A DNA stretch of 5,549 nt. Origin: Opitutaceae bacterium. Lineage in GTDB: Bacteria; Verrucomicrobiota; Verrucomicrobiia; Opitutales; Opitutaceae. Of this stretch, positions 1-5,549 are shown piece by piece. A program made the position numbers and the translations under genes. The notes under the pieces were generated by a model. It was not told where the DNA came from and made no database searches. It was given only the letters and a program-made list of their open reading frames with translations. The stretch covers positions 1 through 5,549 of the forward strand of contig JAESUN010000095.1 in the NCBI GenBank assembly GCA_016763045.1. Direction: 5' to 3'. Positions within the stretch are counted from its first letter, which is position 1. Every line of letters starts with the position of its first letter.

Positions 1-594
1 AATTTTCTCCTTCATGAGAATTCCGTCCATAAGAAATTCCCTTATGAATTTAATATTCCCCTCAAAAACCTGGGTGTAATACTGGTCACCAGCCCCCTTT
101 GATTCCCGGTTTATGATCTCAGTAATGACATTATTTTTAAACGCCAGTCGTGCCAGTCCCCGGTCCCTGCCGCCCGTTGTCAGCGTATATGTGGGAATCT
201 GCAGGCAAAGCTCAATCAGAGGCTGGGAGAACAAGGGGTTTACCGGCTCTAATTGGCTACGGGGGCTCAATGAGGGTTCGTAATAAAGAGGAGAGACTGT
301 TGCCAGCATGAGATGCAGGAGCTTACCGGGCGGGATGCTTTTTGCCTCTTTCACCCAGGGATGTAAAATATCATCATCATTCACGGATCGTAATATTTCC
401 AAATTCAGAAGCGCGTTATACTCAGGAAAAAAGTCAGTGAGCGGATGCCAAGACCGTTTCGAAGTACTATGCCTTAGGACTTTATATAATATTGCCCAGA
501 TGGACTTTTGTTCCAGGCGAGCTGCTTCCATTGCCACTCTGAAAAGCCCGGATTGAAGTCCGTAATCCTCTCTGTAATCCAAAACCCCCATATA
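1..594 (-). CDS. Asparagine-synthase-like / lasso-peptide cyclase, internal fragment
   Basis: The minus strand is open without a stop from about 594 to the window edge (198 codons), and the translation resembles the C-terminal half of asparagine-synthase-related proteins that act as lasso-peptide macrolactam synthetases. Numbering from the codon at 592-594, I see NPLFSQPLIELCLQIP (119-134), GGRDRGLARLAF (141-152) and RESKGAGD (163-170), the order I recall from proteobacterial lasso cyclases (PLxSQPLVELCLRIP, then GGRDRAxAR, then RxSKG). HPW...PPGK (78-91) also fits. Such enzymes adenylate an Asp/Glu side chain of the precursor and close the ring. The N-terminal glutaminase-like part and the ATP-binding SGGxDS region are absent, because homology stops at the junction with rpsA. 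ATGs at 601-603 and 589-591 are internal codons, not starts. The 3' end lies beyond the window. An ordinary asparagine synthase is less likely, given the SQPLIELCL and RESKG wording. Base composition is visibly more AT-rich than the rest of the window. Confidence 0.75.
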
Positions 595-600
595 TGTGCG
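575..600. other. Junction between two unrelated gene fragments
   Basis: To the left, the minus-strand frame reads as lasso-cyclase-like protein up to about 579. To the right, the plus strand reads as ribosomal protein S1 from the GTG CGC ATC AAC codons at 596. In the S1 frame a stop (TAA, 575-577) lies just upstream, and the residues between it and 596 do not look like an S1 repeat. Neither gene has a natural end here and no intergenic DNA, terminal repeat or transposase sequence is visible. An assembly or amplification chimera is the simplest explanation. Confidence 0.7.
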
Positions 601-1545
601 CATCAACAAGGAAACCCAGCGCATCTCCCTGGGCATGAAACAACTCATGGCCGATCCATGGGAAGGCGTTGCCGCCAAATACCCAGTGGGTGCGACATTT
701 GAAGGCCGCGTAACCAATATCGCCGAATACGGTGCCTTTGTTGAACTGGAATCCGGTGTTGAAGGCCTGGTGCATGTCTCCGAGATGAGCTGGACCAAGA
801 AGAACGTCCACCCGGGCAAAATCCTGTCGACCTCCCAACAGGTCGAGATCATGATCCTCGACGTGGATGCCGACAAACGTCGCATCTCTCTCGGTGTGAA
901 GCAGACCCAGCGCAATCCTTGGGAAATCTTTGCCGAATCCAACCCATCTGGCACCAGCATCAAGGGTGAAGTCAAAAACATCACCGAATTTGGTCTGTTT
1001 GTTGGCCTGGAAGGCGATATCGACGGCATGGTTCACCTGTCCGACATTTCTTGGGACCGTGCTGGCGACGAAGCCATCAACGATTTCAAGAAGGGCGACA
1101 TGGTGGACGCGAAAGTCCTCGATGTTGATATCGAGAAGGAACGCGTATCTCTCGGCATCAAGCAGCTGGCCGGCGATCCAATGGAATCAACCGGAGCAAA
1201 CCGCGGCGACACAGTCACCTGTACGGTTACTGAAGTTACTTCGGGTGGCCTGGAAGTCACATTTGGCGACGACAAAGCTGTCAAATGCTTCATCCGCAAA
1301 TCGGATCTGTCCGTGATCGGGCCGAGCAGCGCCCAGAACGTTTTGCCGTCGGTGAGAAGGTTGATGCCCGCATCACCAATATCGACAAGGCAACACGTCG
1401 TATTTCCGTGTCCATCAAGGCACTGGAAATTGCCGACGAACGCGAAGCCGTTGAACAGTATGGCTCCTCCGATGCCGGCGCATCACTGGGCGATATCCTC
1501 GGTGCTGCGATGCAGAAAAACGAAGGTGACACTGACGAGGACTAG
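596..1545 (+). CDS. rpsA: 30S ribosomal protein S1, 5'-truncated and frameshifted
   Basis: S1 binds mRNA on the 30S subunit through repeated OB-fold S1 domains and helps load structured messages. The window holds the tail of one repeat (RINKETQRISLGMKQL from 599), a full repeat at about 686-898 (GVEGLVHVSEMSW; RRISLGVKQ), another at about 944-1165 (GDIDGMVHLSDISW; ERVSLGIKQ), and a last degenerate one from about 1200. These match repeats 4-6 of the six-domain protein. GTG 596 is not a start: the 5' half is lost at the junction. At about 1310-1312 the frame breaks. The text reads CTG TCC GTG ATC, but one extra C gives Ser-Arg-Asp-Arg and continues in the next frame as AEQRPERFAVGEKVDARI, with the usual acidic C-terminus (NEGDTDED) and TAG at 1543-1545. 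The gene is essential in most bacteria, so a sequencing or consensus error is more likely than a true mutation. rpsA followed by ihfB is a common proteobacterial order. Confidence 0.95.
1307..1316 (+). other. Single-base deletion (frameshift) in rpsA
   Basis: S1 homology runs in one frame up to CTG TCC (1307-1312) and resumes one base earlier in the next codon cycle (CGT GAT CGG, Arg-Asp-Arg). That is exactly what loss of one C from CCC would give. Both frames are convincing S1 sequence on their own sides. I see no slippery heptamer or nearby stop typical of programmed frameshifting. Confidence 0.85.
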
Positions 1546-1573
1546 TCCTCACCGTCCACTTCAAAAGCATGTT

Positions 1574-1610
1574 GAGACGGCTGGGGCACATGCCCCGGCC
1601 GTCTTTTCTT
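1574..1610 (+). terminator. Rho-independent terminator of rpsA
   Basis: GACGGCTGGGGC (1576-1587) pairs with GCCCCGGCCGTC (1592-1603) across an ACAT loop. The stem is 12 bp with one G-T wobble, and TTTTCTT follows at once. It lies 30 bases after the rpsA stop, so it separates rpsA from ihfB transcription. Confidence 0.85.
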
Positions 1611-1661
1611 GCGGGTGATAATCTTGTCTTTCGGGGAGGAGTATTTCGATACAAATGGCGC

Positions 1662-1679
1662 GATTTGACATTTCAAATC
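1662..1679. repeat. 7-bp inverted repeat upstream of ihfB
   Basis: GATTTGA (1662-1668) and TCAAATC (1673-1679) are perfect inverted copies around a 4-base centre (CATT). The left arm overlaps TTGACA (1665-1670), a perfect sigma-70 -35 hexamer, although no good -10 follows at 16-18 bases. It could be an operator or just a chance dyad. No T run follows, so it is not a terminator. Confidence 0.35.
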
Positions 1680-1722
1680 ACCGGCGCTGGAAATGTTTTT
1701 CTTTTAATTACTCTAGTGTCTG

Positions 1723-1754
1723 TTGTTTAAGTTGGTTTTTTGCTTTTATATACT
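1723..1754 (+). promoter_or_regulatory. Candidate ihfB promoter
   Basis: The rpsA-ihfB gap becomes AT-rich here. TTGTTT (1723-1728) and TATATA (1747-1752) are 18 bases apart, and TATACT (1749-1754) is a better -10 but with longer spacing. A start near 1760 would leave a leader of about 50 bases before the ihfB ATG. A promoter is expected because the rpsA terminator lies upstream, but the exact hexamers are uncertain. Confidence 0.3.
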
Positions 1755-1808
1755 CGGACGTAACGGGTATCAGTCTGCAATTATCGCTTTCATGCACGGA
1801 GACTTGGC

Positions 1809-2102
1809 ATGATCAAATCCGAACTGATCGACAAATTGGCTGAGGCCAACCCTCACCTGTATCACCGCGACGTCGAGCGGGTCGTCAACGCGATCCTCGA
1901 TGGCATCACCGATGCACTGGCACGCGGTGAACGGGTAGAGCTTCGCGGTTTTGGAGCTTTTTCGGTTCGGCATCGCCCGGCCCGCACCGGTCGCAATCCG
2001 CGCACAGGTGAAAGCGTGGCCGTCAAGGAGAAGCACGTTCCCTTCTTCAAGACCGGCAAGGAATTGCGGGAACGCGTCGACGCGTCACGCGAAGACGCTT
2101 GA
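1809..2102 (+). CDS. ihfB: Integration host factor subunit beta
   Basis: A 97-residue DNA-binding protein of the HU/IHF family, close to the usual 94 residues with a short C-terminal extension (VDASREDA). As a heterodimer with IhfA it bends DNA sharply in recombination, replication and transcription complexes. Visible marks are the N-terminal helix ([11 protein letters not shown]), the [12 protein letters not shown] segment (41-52) with Glu44 and Arg46, which are the IHF-beta specificity residues, and GRNPRTGE (61-68) in the DNA-intercalating arm with Pro64. [14 protein letters not shown] closes the core. The beta subunit rather than HU or IhfA is chosen from ERVELRGFG and from its place after rpsA. 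GGAG (1798-1801) lies seven bases before the ATG and fixes the start. It is probably transcribed alone, since terminator-like structures flank it. Confidence 0.95.
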   Translation: MIKSELIDKLAEANPHLYHRDVERVVNAILDGITDALARGERVELRGFGAFSVRHRPARTGRNPRTGESVAVKEKHVPFFKTGKELRERVDASREDA

Positions 2103-2108
2103 GGATAT

Positions 2109-2147
2109 CTGGTGACGCGCCGATGAAACGAGGCTTCACCAGCTTTT
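2109..2147 (+). terminator. Possible terminator after ihfB
   Basis: CTGGTGA (2109-2115) and TCACCAG (2136-2142) are perfect 7-bp inverted copies with a 20-base loop, followed by CTTTT. The stem is short and the loop long, so termination may be partial. It lies just after the ihfB stop and before the next gene. Confidence 0.45.
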
Positions 2148-2175
2148 AACGTCTTGAGGGTGAAAATAGCAGCTC

Positions 2176-3240
2176 ATGCTAGCCCTGTCCGCAATCCCCC
2201 AAGGTCTTCCCAATGCGTCTTCTTACGCGATTGATGCACCGGCACGACCTTCTGAGGGCAGCCGCGGGCGTGGCATCGACGTGGACGACGCCAAGTCTCG
2301 CTTTGATAAATCCCAGATAGCGAACGTTATCGCCAGCAGCTCCGGCGCACCAAAACCTGCAACAGACAATCCGGCGCATACCGCTGAGCCTTCCGAGAAA
2401 GTTGGGCATGCAGGCCAGAAAAGCGCCGAACCCAAGGATACAGTCCAGCTATCCGATGAAGCTCAGGCCGCCGTCGACAAGCTGAGTGCCCGGGACCGTG
2501 AAGTGCACGCCCACGAGGCGGCCCACCAGACCGCCGGCGGACAATACGCAGGCAGTGCGTCCTATTCCTACCAAACCGGCCCTGACGGCAAGCAATACGC
2601 CGTTGGCGGCGAGGTTTCCATTGATGCCAGTCCGATATCGGGTGATCCAGCCGCAACCATTGCCAAGATGCGTCAGATTCGCGGCGCGGCATTGGCACCG
2701 GCGCAACCGTCGGGCCAGGACCGAGCCGTGGCGGCGGCTGCCGCTGCCATGTCGGCTCAGGCACAGGCCGAGCTTGCCGCGCAAAAGGCTGAGGAGCTTA
2801 ACCCCTCGGAGCCTGAAAAGGAATCAGGGGAGAAGGTGGAGCCCGGTGATGGAAGCAAGCCAGCAGATGGCGTTTCCAAAATTGGCACGCCGGAAGGGCA
2901 ATTGGCAGGTGAATCTTCCAACACCACCAGGGGAGCGCCCCGAGCACCAGACGACGAAAACAGCCAGACCAGGTTCGGCGGCCGTAATATCGGCGGGGAT
3001 TCATTCGTCCCGACCCAATTCAGTCGAGGTGGTGGGGACAAGGACGATCCAGCCATCGATCATGAAGATCGCCCCGCCGGATCGCAGAACCAGATCCTGG
3101 GCGAAATTCACCCGGGATCCAGCTCATCCGGTCATGCTGCATCGGCCGGGGCCAACGCTTCTGGCATTCCGGACCTCACCGCCTATGCGACGAACGCCTA
3201 TCGGCATCAGGCCACGTCGACATTCTCACGATCTGGCTGA
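2176..3240 (+). CDS. SprA-related putative metalloprotease (CJM1_0395-type)
   Basis: A 354-residue protein with a compact conserved core and long low-complexity flanks. The core runs from about 88 to 200: DTVQLSDEAQAAVDKLSARDREVHA, then HEAAH (113-117), GGQYAG, YQTGPDGKQYAVGGEVSID (to 150), and an Ala-rich helix around 181-204. HEAAH is a zinc-metalloprotease HExxH motif. Glu146 in GGEVSID is a possible third ligand (inference). This matches the SprA-related / putative metalloprotease CJM1_0395 family as I remember it; its substrate is not known to me. There is no signal peptide or membrane segment. Residues 205-354 are rich in Gly, Ser, Pro, Glu and Asp and look disordered. An in-frame TAG at 2167-2169 rules out a longer N-terminus. 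GAGGG (2156-2160) sits 15 bases before the ATG, further than usual, so a GTG at 2281 remains possible. It is not an evident partner of ihfB or of the trp genes. Confidence 0.75.
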   Translation: MLALSAIPQGLPNASSYAIDAPARPSEGSRGRGIDVDDAKSRFDKSQIANVIASSSGAPKPATDNPAHTAEPSEKVGHAGQKSAEPKDTVQLSDEAQAAVDKLSARDREVHAHEAAHQTAGGQYAGSASYSYQTGPDGKQYAVGGEVSIDASPISGDPAATIAKMRQIRGAALAPAQPSGQDRAVAAAAAAMSAQAQAELAAQKAEELNPSEPEKESGEKVEPGDGSKPADGVSKIGTPEGQLAGESSNTTRGAPRAPDDENSQTRFGGRNIGGDSFVPTQFSRGGGDKDDPAIDHEDRPAGSQNQILGEIHPGSSSSGHAASAGANASGIPDLTAYATNAYRHQATSTFSRSG

Positions 3241-3393
3241 TCAAGCCTTGCGATTATAGTCGGCGTGATCGCTTGAGCCGCTAAGCCAGCGACTGATCCA
3301 TCCCAACCATTCACCGTTTTGCTTCCACTCGAACTGTTTGGCTGTCAGGGCGCGAGTGGGCTGTTGTTCGTACATCAATTCAAAGAGTTTCAT
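3241..3393 (-). CDS. Small hypothetical protein, 50 residues
   Basis: A short minus-strand ORF that starts MKLFELMYEQQPTRALTA and ends in SSDHADYNRKA. It is rich in Trp and aromatics (FEWKQNGEWLGWISRWL, residues 20-36), with no obvious signal peptide; the Trp-rich stretch could be an amphipathic helix. I do not recognise a family. The ATG at 3391-3393 is chosen because GGAG (minus strand, 3400-3403) lies six bases upstream. The frame stays open upstream, and ATGs at 3442-3444 or 3454-3456 would give 67 or 71 residues but lack a good ribosome binding site. It fills the gap between the SprA-like gene, with which it is convergent and abuts exactly (stop to stop), and the divergent LysR gene. Codon choice looks like its neighbours. 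It may be real but could be a chance ORF. Confidence 0.45.
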   Translation of the reverse strand: MKLFELMYEQQPTRALTAKQFEWKQNGEWLGWISRWLSGSSDHADYNRKA

Positions 3394-3399
3394 GTCGGT

Positions 3400-3403
3400 C
3401 TCC
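3400..3403 (-). promoter_or_regulatory. Ribosome binding site of the 50-residue ORF
   Basis: GGAG on the minus strand, six bases before the ATG at 3391-3393. It favours this start over the two upstream in-frame ATGs. Confidence 0.4.
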
Positions 3404-3484
3404 GTCATAAGCTGATGCTTGATATAGGCGCCAACAAATGGCATTGACCAACTCATTGTCGATGGTCTGTCATAAGGTGTGTTT

Positions 3485-4438
3485 ATGGATACAGTTCCCA
3501 GAATGCCGCCCGTCCAGGCCATCCGTGTATTTGAAGTCGCGGCCCGACTTGGTAATTTCACGCGTACGGGTGAAGCGCTTGGCATGACCCAGGCCGCCGT
3601 GAGCTATCAGATCAAGATACTGGAAGACCGGCTTGGATTTTCCTTATTTGAGCGCAAGGCGCGACATGTCGAGCTAACGGCACGCGGCGCGCAGCTTGCC
3701 AAAGGCTCCAGTGAGGCGTTCCGATTGCTGGAGCGTACATTCCGGGAGGTGAGCGAAGATCGCGCCAGTGTGCTGACCATAGCCGCTCCACCCACATTCT
3801 GCTCAAACTGGCTGGTCCCGCGGCTGGGAAGCTTTCAGATGGCCAATCCAGACCTCGCCGTGCGTATCGATACGCGCGACGAAATTATGGATATCCAGGC
3901 CGGCGAAGCCGATGTCGGTTTGCGTATTGGTACCGGCAAGTGGTCGGGGCTGGAGGCGCGCTTCCTGTTCGGCAACCCGCTTTGTGTGCTTGTGAGCCCG
4001 CGTGCGGTGGAGCGGTTTGGGCCGTTCAAGACACCGGAAGATTTGTTACGGCTGCGCCTGTTCGGCCCTGTCGATTGGTGGCGGCGCTGGTTTGGCGATC
4101 AGGGCATTTCCGCCTCCCAATTGCCCGAGCGCACAGCCCTCGAACTGGAAACCCAGGCCATGGAGGTCGCTGCCGCCATCTCGTCGGGCGACGCTGCCAC
4201 GATTGTTTCCCCCATCTATTTCGCCGAGCAATTGACCGCAGGCAGCCTGCTCCAGCCGTTCGAGGCGAGTATCGAAAATGAGGGCACTCATTGGCTTGTG
4301 TTTGACAAGAACCGCGCCCGGGAACCGAAAATCAAGGCCTTCATCGAGTGGATGCTGTTTCAGCCGATGGCGTTCTGTCTTGCGCAGAGCGGGCCGGGTA
4401 TCGCCAAAAGCGGTGACGCTGTATCGGACACGCTATGA
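3485..4438 (+). CDS. LysR-family regulator, GcvA/TrpI-like
   Basis: A 317-residue LysR-type transcription factor, a normal family length. The N-terminal winged helix-turn-helix is clear ([20 protein letters not shown], then [21 protein letters not shown] at about 31-51, then [15 protein letters not shown]). The effector-binding domain spans about 95-300. [18 protein letters not shown] (141-158) and CVLVSP are features of the GcvA/TrpI/AmpR-like branch. The start is ATG 3485, with AAGG (3474-3477) in place; a GTG at 3479 and an ATG at 3503 are alternatives. The stop overlaps the trpF start (ATGA, 4435-4438), so the two genes are translationally coupled. The divergent small ORF lies 91 bases upstream. 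TrpI of Pseudomonas activates trpBA in response to indoleglycerol phosphate. A similar role here is inference from position and subfamily; the effector cannot be read from the sequence. Confidence 0.9.
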   Translation: MDTVPRMPPVQAIRVFEVAARLGNFTRTGEALGMTQAAVSYQIKILEDRLGFSLFERKARHVELTARGAQLAKGSSEAFRLLERTFREVSEDRASVLTIAAPPTFCSNWLVPRLGSFQMANPDLAVRIDTRDEIMDIQAGEADVGLRIGTGKWSGLEARFLFGNPLCVLVSPRAVERFGPFKTPEDLLRLRLFGPVDWWRRWFGDQGISASQLPERTALELETQAMEVAAAISSGDAATIVSPIYFAEQLTAGSLLQPFEASIENEGTHWLVFDKNRAREPKIKAFIEWMLFQPMAFCLAQSGPGIAKSGDAVSDTL

Positions 4439-5067
4439 CACAGATGAAGTTTTGCGGCCTCAAGACGGGCAATGATGTGCGGACGGCGATAGATGTCGGC
4501 GCGACGTGGACGGGATTTGTGATCTTTCCGCCCAGTCCGCGGCACATTTCGCCTTCATTGGCAGGGGAATTGGCGCACCTGGCGGGCTCAACCGAGACGG
4601 TAGCGGTGATGGTGGACCCCGATAATGCGCTGCTGGAGCGTGTGCGTGACGGCATGGCACCGGACTGGATTCAATTGCATGGCTCGGAGGATGCCGAGCG
4701 GATCGTGCAGATCCGGGCGTATGCAAAGCGCGGAGTCTGGAAGTCTTGTCCGGTTGCCGACGCAACCGATGTCGAGGCTGCGAAAATATTTGATGGCGTG
4801 GCCGATATGCTGGTTTTTGACGCCAAACCACCCGCCGGAGCCTCGCGTCCCGGAGGTTGGGGGGCGAGCTATGATTATTCGCTGCTGAAAAACCTGCAAT
4901 TGCGTTCACGCTGGCTCTTGTCGGGCGGGCTGGATGCCGACACTGTCGCAAGCGCTGTAGCCGCGTCCGGTGCACGTGCTGTGGATGTATCATCGGGCAT
5001 CGAGTCTGCACCGGGCATCAAGGACGCAGGACTAATGAAATCCTTTGCGGCGGCGCTAAAACGCTGA
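4435..5067 (+). CDS. trpF: Phosphoribosylanthranilate isomerase
   Basis: TrpF converts N-(5'-phosphoribosyl)anthranilate to the 1-deoxyribulose form (CdRP) in tryptophan synthesis, in the cytoplasm. The product has 210 residues, normal for the (beta/alpha)8 barrel enzyme. Motifs fall in the expected order: KFCGLKT (5-11) with Cys7 as general base, FPPSPRHIS (31-39), QLHG (80-83), LVFDAKP (126-132) with Asp129 as general acid, SGGLD (163-167) and DVSSGIE (184-190) at the phosphate end. The first motif has Phe where Ile or Val is usual (KICG), a mild change beside the catalytic Cys. It overlaps the LysR stop by four bases and has no strong ribosome binding site of its own, which supports translational coupling. 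trpB follows 26 bases downstream. Confidence 0.96.
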   Translation: MTQMKFCGLKTGNDVRTAIDVGATWTGFVIFPPSPRHISPSLAGELAHLAGSTETVAVMVDPDNALLERVRDGMAPDWIQLHGSEDAERIVQIRAYAKRGVWKSCPVADATDVEAAKIFDGVADMLVFDAKPPAGASRPGGWGASYDYSLLKNLQLRSRWLLSGGLDADTVASAVAASGARAVDVSSGIESAPGIKDAGLMKSFAAALKR

Positions 5068-5093
5068 CGCGTCATTCAAATCTGGAGAGTGCC

Positions 5094-5549
5094 ATGAGCG
5101 ATAATGCTGCCGTCGAAACACGACCGAATGCTCTCTCCGCATGGCCAGACAAGAATGGCCGCTTTGGTGATTACGGCGGTCGTTTCGTTGCCGAAACATT
5201 GATGCCGAATATCCTCGCACTCGAAGCGGCCTACGAAAAAGCCAAGGTGGACCCGGCCTTCATCGATCAGATGGACGAATTCCTGCGCGATTATGTCGGC
5301 CGGCCCAGCGCGGTTTATTTCGCCGAGCGGCTGACGGAAGAATTTGGCGGCGCAAAGGTCTGGTTCAAACGTGATGAGCTCAATCATACCGGCTCTCACA
5401 AGATCAATAATTGCCTCGGCCAGATTCTGCTGGCCCGGCGCATGGGCAAGACCCGCGTCATTGCCGAAACCGGCGCCGGCCAGCATGGCGTGGCGACGGC
5501 GACGGTTTGCGCGCTTTTCGGCCTTCCCTGCGTCGTCTACATGGGCGAA
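5094..5549 (+). CDS. trpB: Tryptophan synthase beta subunit, N-terminal part
   Basis: TrpB condenses indole with serine, using pyridoxal phosphate, in the alpha2-beta2 tryptophan synthase complex. The window has 152 of about 400 residues; the right edge cuts the gene in frame. Typical motifs are [17 protein letters not shown] (22-38), [16 protein letters not shown] (91-106) with Lys103 as the PLP Schiff-base lysine (Lys87 in Salmonella), and [16 protein letters not shown] (123-138) with Glu125 as the catalytic glutamate (Glu109). The 22-residue spacing between these two residues is conserved. The HTGSHK wording instead of HTGAHK is a common variant. GGAG (5084-5087), six bases before the ATG, sets the start. 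trpA is expected downstream outside the window. Confidence 0.97.
   Translation, partial: MSDNAAVETRPNALSAWPDKNGRFGDYGGRFVAETLMPNILALEAAYEKAKVDPAFIDQMDEFLRDYVGRPSAVYFAERLTEEFGGAKVWFKRDELNHTGSHKINNCLGQILLARRMGKTRVIAETGAGQHGVATATVCALFGLPCVVYMGE

Noticed and set aside
482..1036. Long minus-strand ORF (184 codons) opposite rpsA
   Set aside because: It is antisense to strong S1 repeats, is in a different frame from the lasso-cyclase-like sequence, and crosses the junction. It is a shadow of rpsA codon structure.
596..1618. rpsA frame read straight through to 1618 as a 340-residue protein
   Set aside because: After about 1312 it no longer resembles S1, whereas the adjacent frame does up to TAG 1545. 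The tail also runs through the terminator hairpin.
1611..1808. IHF binding site (WATCARnnnnTTR) for ihfB autoregulation
   Set aside because: I looked for the consensus in the intergenic region and found no convincing match.
3235..3276. Inverted repeats GGCT/AGCC and TCAAGC/GCTTGA at the convergent gene ends, as a two-way terminator
   Set aside because: The stems are only 4 and 6 bp, the loops are poor, and no T run follows on either strand.
3444..3473. TTGACC with an 18-base spacer and TGTCAT as the promoter of the LysR gene
   Set aside because: The hexamers are fair, but transcription would start near 3480, removing the AAGG ribosome binding site at 3474-3477. It was not annotated.
3241..3585. 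Full 114-codon version of the minus-strand ORF
   Set aside because: The first third lies antisense to the LysR N-terminus and the upstream ATGs lack a ribosome binding site. The 50-residue start is better supported.
4460..5011. Minus-strand ORFs of 183 and 103 codons opposite trpF
   Set aside because: trpF motifs cover the plus strand over this span, and the antisense products have skewed, Arg/Pro/His-rich composition typical of shadows.

Overview
The window looks like alphaproteobacterial chromosome, probably from the Caulobacterales/Hyphomonadaceae-like part of the class, joined at its left end to a piece of unrelated DNA. The lineage call rests on gene order (rpsA, ihfB, then trpF-trpB) and on the protein sequences as I remember the families; no search was run.

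Positions 1 to about 595 are more AT-rich than the rest and encode, on the minus strand, an internal piece of an asparagine-synthase-like protein of the lasso-peptide cyclase type. The frame is open at the window's left edge and has no start of its own. At about 575-600 it abuts the middle of rpsA (ribosomal protein S1, plus strand) with no intergenic DNA. Two unrelated genes each cut mid-frame point to a chimeric junction (assembly or amplification artefact) or, less likely, a real rearrangement. The rpsA piece also has a one-base frameshift near 1311, where restoring one C in a CC run gives back the normal S1 C-terminus. A strong rho-independent terminator follows the rpsA stop.

From 1611 on the layout is conventional. 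An AT-rich intergenic region with a 7-bp inverted repeat leads into ihfB (beta subunit of integration host factor), followed by a possible terminator. Next is a gene for a putative SprA-type metalloprotease with an HEAAH motif and a long low-complexity tail. A convergent 50-residue ORF with a good ribosome binding site ends directly against it. A GcvA/TrpI-like LysR regulator then overlaps trpF (phosphoribosylanthranilate isomerase) by four bases (ATGA), and trpB (tryptophan synthase beta, cut by the right edge) follows 26 bases later. The LysR-trpF-trpB run reads as one transcription unit for late tryptophan synthesis, with trpA expected just beyond the window.

The items most worth a second look are the lasso-cyclase fragment and its junction, the rpsA frameshift, the small convergent ORF, the SprA-like protease, and the LysR gene translationally coupled to trpF. 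I found no tRNA, rRNA, CRISPR array or insertion sequence.
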